Positions 47,840 through 58,450 are shown, numbered from the stretch's first letter. The stretch: 64,000 nt of DNA from Agrypnia vestita (GCA_016648135.1 JADDOH010002085.1:1-64000); one strand, 5' to 3'. Notes: generated from the sequence alone by a model not told the origin. A program made the numbers and translations.

Positions 47840-47995
47840 ATTTTTATGATCTACCAATATAGACAAGAGAAAAAAGTATATTTCGCGATATTTATTGAAG
47901 TTTATAAATTATAAATGTACCTTACTTATTGTACTTACGTGTTCTTGTCAGAAAACATAGCCAGCAACTTACCTGAAACAAAAAATATATTTTAA
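47840..47995 (-). repeat. Repeat R copy 2, carrying a ratchet-type splice motif
   Basis: Matches 22443-22592. The minus strand reads TTTTTTGTTTCAG|GTAAGTTGCTGGC at 47967-47975: again a complete 3' splice site joined to a perfect 5' splice site. The motif is the best-preserved part of the two copies. Confidence 0.6.
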
Positions 47996-49039
47996 ATTTA
48001 TGATCAAGAGAATATGAGTAGGTACAGCCTATATATTCTCATAAAGATGCATAATTATTTAGAATGTTAACAGATTCATATTCCAAAGAATTATTTTATA
48101 TGGCATGGAATAGAGCGATTTGAATTTATGCCCATCAGGTCGACGTTCCCTTTACAAATTATTTTTTGATATTTTTGTACTAATATATAGAAAATACTCG
48201 TCTATATAAAAATTTTAAAAATGTTTCTGCTTTTTTATAGATTTTTTTTACGTAAAAGTAGACAAATACGCTCATTTTGTATGCAAAGCCAAACTTCAAA
48301 CAGCTCTCCTGAAAAATTAATTTTTTGTACATGTCTTAGTTTACGAAAGAACTGTTAAAGTGAATGATTTGAAAATTCCAAGAGGATATTATTTTTAATT
48401 TTGTACAATGTTCTTTTATTTAGGCAAATTGGCATAAGTTATTTTATACTATTTCTACTAATAATTTCATAGATATGAATTATTCCTAATATACTTATTT
48501 AAGTTTATGGTAGATAGGGAGTAGTTAACCAGTAGTATTATTTCTATAAAAAGGGAAAATGTTTACTGGAAAATGGATCAGTGTATATTTTTCGCTAAAG
48601 TGCATCAGCATTCAAATTTTAACACCTTTATCACGAGTGAAAAATTGTAAATCAAATGTCGGGAATTTGCCCTTTAGCTCTTGCACGTAAGTGAAAACGA
48701 TTTTTGCTGGTCGATTATTATCGGTACTTTCTACTGGATGCAAGTAATTGGGAAATTCTCCACAATGGAGAATTATCACACGAGCAAATTTACATATCAC
48801 GGAAGATTCAAATTACATGTCGCCTATTGGGTAATGGCGACTATTGGGAAATGTGAATTTATTAGACACTTACGTACAATCTTCGAATGAATAATCATTA
48901 CATATTTTACAAAATAATACGAACGTATTCGGAATATTTTAAGTATGTTCAAAATGTTCAAGAACACAATACTGGATTTTATCCCCAAGGGGACATCGTT
49001 AATCAAGATATATTATAGATGTGTCATAGAGACGAAGCT
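47996..49039. other. AT-rich spacer, no gene
   Basis: A small inverted pair, 'gggaaattc' / 'gggaatttgcc', near 48660-48760. No gene. Confidence 0.45.
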
Positions 49040-49150
49040 ATTTTTTATATGGGAAAGTAGGTATGGTCTAAGCAACTCTTTTTGGGTGTTCATAGGACTT
49101 ACGACTATTGTACGGATCACGTGATCATTAAATACAATGTAACATGTAAC
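49040..49150 (-). mobile_element. MITE family N fragment
   Basis: 'tatgggaaagtaggtatgg', 'ctttttgggtgttcatagga', 'tgatcattaaatacaatgtaac' correspond to the reverse complement of the 47317-47493 element. The second end is missing. Confidence 0.55.
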
Positions 49151-49655
49151 GGGACTTGAAAAAGTTTGGTCGTAAGACCCGGGAATTGAAAAAAACGAAA
49201 TCAGAATCTCTACTGGCCACATAAAACAAAATAATTCGTCAAATGTATTTCTTCCTATACAAAGAGTGTATCCAATATCTTCTTCTGACCCTAGCACAGG
49301 TGGCCGCAATTTCCAGGAAATCCATTTTCAGACTGATAATGTTTACTGTTTTTTTAACATCAATTTCTCATTTTAATCTATTCCAAACTGATCACATGAC
49401 ATCGTTATTCTTAAAATACCCTGAGAACAAACATAATATATTTTTTATAAAAATAAGACATTTTGTAAAATTATACTGCCAACCTTTTTTTTTCTTTACA
49501 ATTTATTATGTAATAGTTGGTGTAGGATGATCATAAAACAGATTTTCAGCTGAATATGTCTAAAACCCGAAGGTTTACCTCACGCCCGAATTATTCGCCA
49601 ACATCATTATGTTATCTTTATATAAATAAAATTGTAATCATCGTCACAATGAGTA

Positions 49656-49846
49656 GTAGCTTGTTGGTGTAGCGGTCATGGCGCTCGCCTAGTGATCTGG
49701 TGGTCGGTCGTTCGAGCCATATTCCAGGATACCAGTTAGTCCTATTTTCATAGCACAAGCATTTATTTAATTACACAAGCTAGTTATGAGAATAGTAATA
49801 ATATCGTTGTGACATGCATTGTTCGCAACTCTATTTTGAAAAAAAA
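49656..49846 (+). mobile_element. tRNA-derived SINE, family A, copy 2
   Basis: GTAGCTTGTTGGTGTAGCGG start, GTTCGAGCCATATTCC B box, 'agttagtcctattttcatagcacaagc' body and poly(A) end. It lies about 230 bases beyond the stop codon of the first cysteine-rich gene. Confidence 0.8.
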
Positions 49847-50072
49847 TGGTGCATGAAGATCTCCTAGTAACAAATACAGTGTATTTAAATATATATTATT
49901 TTTAAAATTATTTGTTCAAAAGTGTTAGCCTACTTTTCGGATATACTTAAATTTAATAAGCAGTGGTAAGGCGTTGTCTTTATTTCTGGAAAACCGTACA
50001 AAAGGAATAATATTTACATAAGAATTAAAAATATTTGAAAATAATATATTATACTAAGTGTAAGTAATTCTT

Positions 50073-51614
50073 TCAAACAATACAAGCGAAATCGCAATCA
50101 CAGTGAGGAAGACCGGATATTCCAGCCATGAAACTTTGCCACGTGCGGATACAGCTGCATCTCTGGTTCGCGGGAGGAGGATTACTCGGGCAATTTTTGA
50201 GGAAGTTCCTTGAAGGAGTTTTGTTAACAAGGTTTCCGGAAGTATTTACCCATTGACAAAAGAAAAAGCACTGACATTGGGGCTTGGGGTAGTTACCCGT
50301 CAAGTACTTTCTCCACGCGCGGAAACAAGGGCATAACTTTTTCGTAGGATTGCTTAAGCAATAATCGTAATAACTTTCGGAAGGTGAAAAATAGATTGGA
50401 CCTCTATCACTCCCGCTTACAAGGTCTTCAACATCCTGTGTCTTCACAAGCTGAATCTGAAAAAAACGCATGTTTTAGTCACTGGCCAGACAGACTTTAT
50501 ACTAATAAGGGTTAATATTAAAAAGTTTTATTATATTATTAACTGATATGGCAGTTACTTTGTGGTGCAACTAGATTATTTTAATGTACTTTAACTACAC
50601 ACAGAGTGAGTTATTTTGCTATAGTTTCGAGAGAAACAGCCCCTCTTAAAATTAGGTGTTAATAACCATCAATAAAGTCACCGTAGTACAAAAATTAGTT
50701 TAGTAATAAATAGTTTGTCTTTTGAAAAAAAAATAGTTTTATTATGTACACTTCTCTACAGCCCTTTATCAAAGACTTATAAATTTCAAGGCAAAATGTT
50801 CCATACTGAAGAGTGATGAAATGGAAAGAGTTACTATATAACACTTCGTTGCAAAGTAATGTCTGGTAAACAACAAAGCGTACATAACGGATATTTTCAG
50901 TACGCACCCTATTCGCTGCACCATACATGTATCGGGGATGTTACTGGAAGGGTGAATTCCTCCAACGATACGTGAATACAAGTATAAGTTAGAAGAATTT
51001 ATGTATTTAGTAAATATACAAATAATACGGAGAAAAGACCCAAAAAAAAAGGTTCACCATTTGTGTATATATTTTCATGGTAATACAAAATATAATGTGG
51101 TTAAATACAAACAATAAAAATTACATTCATTTTAAAAATGTTTTATAAACAAATATCAAAAAATGCAGATAAGAGATAAAAAAATCAATATACAGAAATG
51201 ATAGATATACCTAGGCATGAGTTAATGATTCTGCTTTCACTGGGGCGGTAAAGTCCTGTATTAAAGAAACCAAAACTGGGTTTTTGAACAGCCGCAATTT
51301 TGAACAAGAATAACGGGATTTTAAATATTAACCGATACTCCTATATTAATTATTGAGTGTGATTGATAATTATTGTATTAATTATGAATCTCACTTCAAA
51401 ACATTTTGACACGGACGTCGTGGAAAAATATGCAATTTACACGACACTTTTATACCGTTCTTATTATGCTTTTAATTGAAAAAATAAATTGAGACATAAA
51501 TTATTATAATAATAGCCAATAAATAACGGTTAACGTGAATTTGGATTATATTGAATAAATAATTACCAGAAGGAAACAACCCAAGAGCAGGAATATGAGC
51601 TTTAGACAAACCAT
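50073..51614 (-). CDS. Secreted double six-cysteine protein, paralogue 1 (two exons)
   Basis: Exon 1 is 51567-51614: 16 codons from ATG, a hydrophobic signal peptide (MVCLKLIFLLLGCFLL) ending CTG|GTAATT. Exon 2 is 50073-50456: poly-T, then TTTCAG|ATTCAGCTTGTG, in phase 0, giving 127 residues to TGA. In exon 2 the cysteines are at 33, 42, 44, 61, 63, 67 and 89, 100, 102, 119, 121, 125: two copies of C-x8/10-C-x-C-x16-C-x-C-x3-C, each with Trp three residues after the third cysteine (W48, W106). Possible N-glycosylation at N71 and N78. All 12 cysteines of the mature part fit the two motifs, suggesting three disulfides per repeat. A paralogue lies about 4.2 kb upstream. I know no named family with this pattern; a small extracellular inhibitor, defence or secretion protein is possible but not shown. 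The splice model is mine; the paralogue supports it. Confidence 0.8.
51567..51614 (-). other. Paralogue 1, exon 1 (signal peptide)
   Basis: ATG at 51614; donor GTAATT from 51566. The homologous exon at 57204-57251 has the same length, phase and donor, and 10 of 16 residues are identical, which supports both exon calls. Confidence 0.8.
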
Positions 51615-51635
51615 TCTGTTGATTGCTTAGCGTCT

Positions 51636-51690
51636 GACTGAAGAAGGAGACTTCATTGCTGAGACTTTTATATGGCATTCTGTGTTTGAA
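51636..51690 (-). promoter_or_regulatory. Core promoter of paralogue 1
   Basis: On minus: CTTGTTCAAA, then CATATAAAAG (TATA box, 51665-51674), then TTCAGTCAG (arthropod initiator TCAGTC, 51636-51641; +1 near 51639) about 33 bases downstream of the TATA box. The same blocks precede paralogue 2. The 5' UTR is about 25 bases. Confidence 0.7.
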
Positions 51691-54525
51691 CAAGTGACAA
51701 TTCTATAGTTACATACTACAGGTGTATATTCACATATATTATATGTGAAGTTTTTTTTGTTAAATAAATATTTATTCCTTAGGAACCGACATGTAAAAGT
51801 ATCGTCATTTTTTACGGGTACAGCTAGTAATATTCCAAGAAATTTCGGGAAGTTTTAAAAATGGTTTAATACAATTATTGCGTTAAATACGTTAAATTTA
51901 AAACAATCACACACTTCGCGGAGTACATGAACTATTATAGCGTTCACTTCACGCATATATTGACGTGTATTGGTATGTAACATATTCTTGAAATGCCGTG
52001 ACCAAATCAATCTCTAGACGACCAGCTGATGTTCTCCTAACAACGATCTAACTAAAGCCGATCGTCGCGAGTAGGAAATGCCAGCGCGTGCCCAGGCTGG
52101 ACGTGTATCGGACAGTCTCTCAATAGTGGTCCAGAGGAAACGATGCACTCACTGCAAACTCAGAGGAGACCATTATATATGATGAATCTCAAGTCTCAAG
52201 TCTTTCGGCAGGTAATAATGAAACTATGGATTAAGCCCTATTAAGGGGTCGCACCATCTTAAGGCAACAAATTTTTTTATTTTTTTTTATTTCAAAAAAT
52301 CCTTGTTTACAAATAAAGGTACTTAATACTAATTTAACAATAAAATATAAGATAAATAACACTTTTTTTTTGTTAAATTTGTGGATTATGTCACTCTACT
52401 AGGCTACGCCTGTCCCAGAGTGGCGTTATAGAACACAATTATAATATTTTTTTGAATTCGTCAGTAATATTTATTTTTATAAGGTAGTAATTATGTATCT
52501 ACAAAGTATCAAGTACAATGTTAGTGAAAGTTGAGTGAGTCATAAGTCCAAGTGTAAATATGTGTAGAATAATTGTTTAATGTAGAAAGGGTTAATGTTT
52601 TGTTTAAGATTATTTTTTATTTCCTTAATTTATTTATTTATTTATATAGGTATATATTTTTATTTGTAGACATTATTATGCAATTACAGTAAGTAAATTT
52701 TCAGTTGCTGTTCTACCTTTGGAGGTAAGCCAGTTGTTTGCTAAAGCTTTTATTTTATTAATTGTGTATATTCTGATTTCCGGGAAATCTGTTTTAAATA
52801 TGTTAAATATTTTAGGCCCTATGTATGGTAATTTTTCTGTCCATATGTTGTTTTAGTTTTTGTACATAGTAATTTTGTTTTTGGGCGTAACTATTAAACA
52901 TACAACATTTGTTTTATTGTCTTTGTTTACGGTATACATTGTTTAATATTTTTCATTAACAAATTATTTTGAAAATTTCAAAAAGGCGCAGTTATGTTCC
53001 ATCCCGTAAAGGTCCTTCTTCATGACGCACGCAGCTGAGGGAGACAATCAAGTCGTCAGGGTTTGAATAGAATGAAAAAGTTAATTATTTTCTTGTAAAA
53101 TGATGAAAGATCTATGATGTAGCATACCAAAAAATAATGTTTTTGTGCAAATGAGGTCAGTTTAACAATAATTTTCGATAAATTAGTAGGTAATAAAAGT
53201 CAATGAATTACTGAACAGGGATAATTCGTTTTTAGTTCGTATTTTCTTATTTATTTCGTATATAAAAGACTAAAAATAAACGCACTGAACTAACTGTAAA
53301 GCAGTTTTTTTTGCGAGTACTCTCATACAACACATATATTAAATATTATCTTAAATTATGCTAAACATATATGATTTTCACAAAAATATTGTCTTATTCA
53401 AGCATAATTTTATTTTTTAATAAACTGTTATATTACAATTTAATCTCAAGCCACACAAGACAGTATTCCAATTTATTATTCCTTTCTTTAGCGGCATCAA
53501 TTTCTTCAAACGGATATTCCTTTTGGAACGTGTTTTAATGATATATTTTTTAAGGGTGATCTTTCGGATATGTGAACTATTTTATATTATGTTACCATGA
53601 AAAAGTGGATTATGCTAAAGGATGTGTAATTATTATTACCTAGGATAAATAATATAGTATAATATATAAACTAATTCTTGTACACTTTTATTTTCTGTTA
53701 CTGTTCCTTTAGCATTTAAATTAGTTGATTTAAGAGTTACGTTGTAAATTGTGTTTTAAGTAGATAATAAAATGTATATGTAGCTGCAGACAAACATCTA
53801 GCAAGATGTGGGTTTAGTTTATGATATTACAAAATATGTAATAATATAATAAAAAAAAGGAATAATGTATTTTTTTTAAATATTTTTTAAATATCTTCCA
53901 CTCATTTTGATGACAAGAATTAACTTTTTCGCATTCGAATAACCTCGAAAACATTATTGTATTTGGCCGATTTTATGAGTTTCGACCCGATTTACAGGAC
54001 CGTAAGTAAGGATAAAATCAAAAACAAACATCTGTTTGTTTTTAATTTTACTTCAACAATCCCGAAATCAGCATCATCACCTATAACAGCTATTTCGCAT
54101 TATCCAGAAATCAAAAATTTATGGTCTATGTAGTTAGCTATTTCTGTTCCACGATACACGAATCAGAACACATTGTAAATGTAACTGGAAATGACTTGAG
54201 GAATTGTTTTTAAATGTTTTTTCTAAACAAAACGAATTTCGTTTGGAGTTTCGCAAAACTCCCGCTTCGACCAATATATAACATGCATGTAACCTGCCAT
54301 TGTTAAAACAACGAGTTCATAAATTGTGTATGCACCTGTTGATCTTATAGTATACCGCTGAACAGGTAAAGCTAGAGCATTTTCCACACTGCAAAAGCTA
54401 AATTATTATGTTATGTAATAATAAGCCATACTCAGTGTTATATGAAGGCCTTCAAATACCAAATATTTTGGTTATGTCTTTTATTTCACTAAGCATTTAA
54501 TTAGAGTAAAAGATTTCAGTGATTC
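51643..54525. other. Intergenic stretch between the paralogues
   Basis: AT-rich. A Helitron-like 3' terminus (ACGGGTACAGCTAG|T) ends at 51827, but its 5' end was not found. 53040-53150 is repeat S copy 2. 52010-52160 is GC-richer without a frame. No further copy of the cysteine motif was seen. Confidence 0.45.
53040..53150. repeat. Repeat S copy 2
   Basis: Matches 33860-34005 ('gtcgtcagggtttgaatag', 'tttcttgtaaaatgatga', 'gatctatgatgtagcata'). Confidence 0.55.
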
Positions 54526-54690
54526 GGAATATTTATTGTTTCTTTGTATAAACGATATTTGCAAAAAAAAATAGCTTAACCAATTAGAAAGAAAAACAGA
54601 AAAAATATTTGGATACAGCCGGGATGCAAACTCGAAACATTTCCTATTCGGGGAACTGCAACAAATATACTGGTACGAAAATATTTGAGG

Positions 54691-57251
54691 TTATTGTGCA
54701 CATATGAAAGAACAACCACAAGAGGGAAACATTGCGGATTGACCGGCCAAGCGCTTTTTCCATCGACGAATACAAACACACTTTGGATTCGAAGATGTAG
54801 GGTTTTGGCAGCAATGTTTGAGGAGCGAAGTTGAAGGAACGTAGTCAGGAGGATTTGCCCAATTACATCTCCAAAAGCACTCGCACTGGGGGCGCGGGTA
54901 ATGACCCGTCAAGTACTTTCGCCATTTGTAGATACACGGACACCACTTTCCCGTAGTAGGATGTTGTGCGCAATCCTGGAGAGTTTGAAATGAAGGACTT
55001 TGATACACCTGTGTCTTCACAAGCTGAACCTGAAATAATATATATTTGATATATGGTAACAGACTCACACGTATCTTATAAAAAATGTTAAAGTAAACAT
55101 GTGTCCTGCGGTCCGCAAAACGCTTTTGTCCAGCCCAACGAAATTTTTATGTTTATCCAATAAACCGGCGCAATTTTTTGTTGAGATAGATCGTGATTAA
55201 CCGAAAAATATATCAAAAATGACTACGTATATCATTGTTCATTATTAGTGTCAAGTATTACCGAACTGATTAAAAATATGAGTATACAGTAGCTAGTTAG
55301 TGTAATGGTCATGATGCTCGCTTAGTGATCTGGTCGGTGGTAAGAGCCCTATTCCAAGACACCAGCCAGTTTAGTCCATTTTCATAGCACAAGCATTTGA
55401 TTTATTTCGAAAATCGTAAGAGTACAGATGCAACACCTTTTCGGTGTTCGTATCTCTATTTAAACAAAAAAACATATCGCTCATGATAAAACAATACGTT
55501 AGCCACTTAATACAAATAACGAGAGGCAAAAAACTGCATAATACCTAGACTCTTTACAATAAATAGAATATGAGGAATTCATTTAATGGAATCAAAGACA
55601 CAAATGATTGTTTTAAAGATGCAAGCTTTGCCAGATTACATATCCACATATGTATGAAGGCAATTACACAAAAAAAACTTTTAATTTGAGCAAAATATAA
55701 GATTTAAAAATAAATGGATCCGCGAATTTTATTCTAAAATAACGTTTTGATTTGTTTAATTCTGTTTAAAATTTATATTAATTAATATTTTATTGTTAAC
55801 AAAATACATATATTTTGGTTTATTTTAATAACATTTTTTATATGTTCATCTCTCGTATGAAAATATTACGACAGATTACTTCAAGAGCATGTTCCGTACG
55901 TACATAACATTACCCAATAGACAACAAGAGGATATCGCAAAAATATATTTCTACTACTAAAATGTTTCAAATTTTCACACGAAGCAAACACATTGTGGTA
56001 AGACATAATATATTTAAATAAAATATCACTTTGTTTGTTATTAATGTTTTACGATAATACAAAATATAATCTGGTAATAAAAAAAATGTAGAAAAAGGAT
56101 AAAAAAAATGAAAACAAAGAAATGAAAGATGTATGGGCAGGATGATTTTGATGTGTTGTAGTGATACCCACTAATTAACAAAACCTAAGAGAATTTGTTA
56201 TTATTCAATTATAATACCGGATATGTAAACCTTCAGAATTTCAGTTATAAAAAAGTAACTCATAAAAACCAAGTTTTTATTATACTCCCTTTCTTTGTAA
56301 AATATAACAACAATTAAAGACGAATTAAAACATATAACATAAACACTAAACTTACAGTAATTTAATATATTTCTAAAATGTCATATGTTTTGAGCTTTGA
56401 TAAGACACTTCATGCTTTGAAGATTAATTCTAAAAACATTTGTCAGTCAATTTAGATTTTCGACATTCGTAGTGAAGTACCTATTATGTATACCGATGGA
56501 GTAATTCAAATTTAGAAAATATTCCGCGACGTTATCGGGCCGCCGTTGCTAATCAAACTTTTCTAATGTTTCCAATTTGAAAAAACCAATAAAATTTTTA
56601 AAAATTCGAAATTATACTATAATTATTAATTTTTTTTAACGAAAATTTGTTAGATCTTCTTGATCGTCGCCACGAGTCTACTGCCAAGTTTCAGCACGAT
56701 TGGATCACGGGAAAAAGGTCAAAAATCGATCCAAAGTTTTTTTTGACGGCAAGCCGGCAAGCAAGCAAGCAGACGCCACGAGTTAATTAATATAAAGGGA
56801 GTAAAAATCAGTGTAAAAATAAAAATTATTGATATAATTTTGGAACAATTATTTTCAATGTGAAATCCACCGCACTAGACGCAAGAATCGGGTTATATTT
56901 TTTTATCTAGGTCCAATAATAAAATAGTTTAAATTTTTCGAAAAAGCTGCCGTTCTGAAACAAGATAGCACATAAGATGGATTAACGAACTAAGGGCATT
57001 TATAATTTGTTATATTTAAAAAACAAATTTTCTCTTGGCGCCAGATTTTATTGAAACGAACGATTTACCTATTTTCTATGTCAATTTTTCACTTACAAGA
57101 TCCCTTGTAATATTAAATAATCCTTATTCATTAATTTCATCTCAAAACCATACGGACGTCCTGTAAAAAATTCAGTTGACAATAATAGGTTAATAATAAT
57201 TACCATAAGGAAGCACCCAAAGAGAACGAATGTGAGCTTTAGAGAAACCAT
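54691..57251 (-). CDS. Secreted double six-cysteine protein, paralogue 2 (two exons)
   Basis: Exon 1 is 57204-57251 (MVSLKLTFVLFGCFLM, then GTAATT). Exon 2 is 54691-55029, after TATTTCAG, starting VQLVKTQ like its paralogue (IQLVKTQ), 112 residues to TAA. Exon-2 cysteines are at 20, 30, 32, 49, 51, 55 and 73/74, 84, 86, 104, 106, 110; Trp at 36 and 90 follows the third cysteine of each repeat. The first repeat shares WRKYLTG.YP.PQC.CF..C with paralogue 1. The N-terminal linker is 13 residues shorter, and C73-C74 adds an unpaired cysteine. The 2174-bp intron (55030-57203) is longer because of inserted repeats (SINE, and a TIR element at 56276-56808). An AATAAA lies near 54530. Function unknown; the duplicated promoter suggests similar expression. 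Confidence 0.8.
55289..55472 (+). mobile_element. tRNA-derived SINE, family A, copy 3 (in intron)
   Basis: GTAGCTAGTTAGTGTAATGG start, damaged B box, then 'gtccattttcatagcacaagc' and 'ggtgttcgtatctctattt' with an A-rich tail. It lies antisense inside the intron of paralogue 2. Confidence 0.75.
56276..56808. mobile_element. DNA-transposon-like element with TIRs (family T), in intron
   Basis: The left end TTTTTATTATACTCCCTTTC pairs with the right end 'tataaagggagtaaaaat' (reverse complement ATTTTTACTCCCTTTATA). The left 285 bases recur inverted at 61835-62065. The interior has 'gcaagcaagcaagcag' and no frame. Non-autonomous; class unassigned. Confidence 0.55.
57204..57251 (-). other. Paralogue 2, exon 1 (signal peptide)
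   Basis: 16 codons ending CTTATG|GTAATT, phase 0. It is colinear with 51567-51614. Confidence 0.8.
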
Positions 57252-57269
57252 TTTTTTTCAGATTTCTCA

Positions 57270-57345
57270 ATGTCTTTGCGTCTTACTGATGAAGGAGACC
57301 TCCATGCAAAAGCTTATATAATTTTCAATATTTGAACAAGCGATA
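57270..57345 (-). promoter_or_regulatory. Core promoter of paralogue 2
   Basis: On minus: CTTGTTCAAATATTG, then TTATATAAGC (TATA), GGTCTCCTTCATCAGTAAGACGCAAAG with an initiator TCAGTA about 31 bases downstream. The order, spacing and 'GTCTCCTTC.TCAGT.AGACGC' match paralogue 1, so the promoter was duplicated with the gene. Confidence 0.7.
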
Positions 57346-57513
57346 GTTATTAATTATCTCGCAGTGTTCTGTTATATGTAAACACGTGCAGTCATATGAA
57401 AACAGGTAGGTACTCGTAGGTGCACCAACAATTTTATAGAAATTTAAATATTATTAAACTGTTCTCACAAAGGTGGATTGTATGTATATTATATATGAAT
57501 ATTATACATTCTC

Positions 57514-57514
<1 letters not shown>

Positions 57515-57545
<31 letters not shown>
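57515..57545. repeat. (TA)n microsatellite
   Basis: Uninterrupted TA run; a second one is at 57752-57776. Confidence 0.9.
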
Positions 57546-57750
57546 CTATGTCTCAAACACCTGACGTAGAATTTTTCAAACTTTCACTTGACGGTGAGCT
57601 CCGGACCCAAACGGTTGTACGCTTTTTGGAGAAGCAGCTCATCGACAAGGCGCCCTGAAGATGAACAGTGAGATCTGTTCGAAACGTCGGCAGACGACTG
57701 GTCCTGACGACCAGAATTTGACGCGGGTTACCCCCAAAGTAGTTAGAACT
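57546..57750 (+). mobile_element. Penelope-type terminal unit with hammerhead-like motif
   Basis: GCCCTGAAGATGAACAGTGA, then GATCTGTTCGAAACGTCGGC: CTGANGA core (CTGAAGA), stem II GAACAG/CTGTTC, then GAAAC. The tail 'gacgactggtcctgacgacc' can form a hairpin. It resembles the units at 9573 and 43005 in the core but not in the flanks. TA microsatellites border it on both sides. Confidence 0.55.
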
Positions 57751-57751
57751 A

Positions 57752-57976
57752 ACATATATATATATATATATATATAAAGAAACACGCGTTTCCCTACCCG
57801 CCAAGTTTTCTCCACAACCACCCACCGGTGGTTAACTGAGTGGCGGAATGTGTCGGTGTGTCTAGAAGGTTATCCTATATATACGATAAATTTCTTGATG
57901 GTTCTGGGTTCGCGAATGTTCTATGACGATCCAAACAGTGTAAATCTGTGGGTGCGAAGCTGCGCGAGCACAGCCA
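57752..57976 (+). mobile_element. Helitron-like element, short relative of 40880-41345
   Basis: Starts in a TATATA run, then AAAGAAACACGCGTTTCCCT, ACCCGCCAAGTTTTCTCC and CACCCACCGGTGG. It ends GGGTGCGAAGCTGCGCGAGCACAGC, close to insect Helitron 3' ends (gcgaagc.gcg.gcacagctagt) but with the final CTAG mutated. It contains one HSE-rich unit instead of two, with the HSEs decayed (TTC-gc-GAA-tg-TTC). Confidence 0.6.
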
Positions 57977-57995
57977 ATATGAATATAATATTCGA

Positions 57996-58187
57996 GTAGC
58001 TTGTTGGTCTTGTGGTTAGGATTCTCGTCTCGTGATCCAAAGATCGCAGGTTCGAATCTCACTCCAGATAAGCAAGTTAGTCCTATTTTCATAGCACAAG
58101 CGTTAAGCTTAATTTGAAAATAGTAAGAATATTGATGTGACACGAATTCCGTGTTCGCATCTCTATTTAAAAAAAATAAATAATAAT
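57996..58187 (+). mobile_element. tRNA-derived SINE, family A, copy 4
   Basis: The best-preserved member: GTAGCTTGTTGGTCTTGTGG, GTTCGAATCTCACTCC, 'agcaagttagtcctattttcatagcacaagc', 'ccgtgttcgcatctctattt', poly(A). The head keeps both pol III boxes. Confidence 0.85.
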
Positions 58188-58245
58188 ATTTCGTTGCGAC
58201 CTGTTCTGAAAATAAAGAATTTGGTATTTTGGTGATTTTTATTTC

Positions 58246-58284
58246 AACACTCAAAAAAGAGACGATTCTCTAATTTTGAGTGTT
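58246..58284. repeat. 11-bp-stem hairpin
   Basis: AACACTCAAAA pairs with TTTTGAGTGTT around a 17-base loop, at the boundary between the SINE and the LINE reverse transcriptase. Confidence 0.6.
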
Positions 58285-58450
58285 GGGTTAAACATTTCTA
58301 TCGTGAAAATATTGACATCAATCACTACAGTGAACCAGAAACGAGTGATTTCGGCATCCCGCAGGGTACGGTTTTAGGTCCATTACTATTTATCGTTTAC
58401 GTCGACGATATTTTTACACAGGGCCTAAACGGAAATGTCATATTTAACTG
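58272..58450 (+). pseudogene. Jockey/CR1-like LINE reverse transcriptase, 5' portion
   Basis: The frame reads WVKHFYRENIDINHYS, then SDFGIPQGTVLGPLLFIVYV and DDIFTQGLNGNVI. GIPQGTVLGPLLF is RT block 4 of jockey/CR1/I-type LINEs. The next expected block, with the catalytic YADD, is found only 600 bases downstream (59056) because a Penelope-like element interrupts here. Confidence 0.8.

Noticed and set aside
50695..50981. Two overlapping 70-77-codon frames on minus, in the intron of paralogue 1
   Set aside because: AT-rich, no cysteine motif, and no homologous frame in the intron of paralogue 2.
51824..51828. CTAG|T preceded by a Helitron-like 'acgggtacag'
   Set aside because: No 5' terminus or convincing 3' hairpin could be found, so it is mentioned but not annotated as an element.
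57996..58070. tRNA-gene-like head with good A and B boxes
   Set aside because: The acceptor arm does not pair and the sequence continues into a body shared with three other copies, so it is a SINE.
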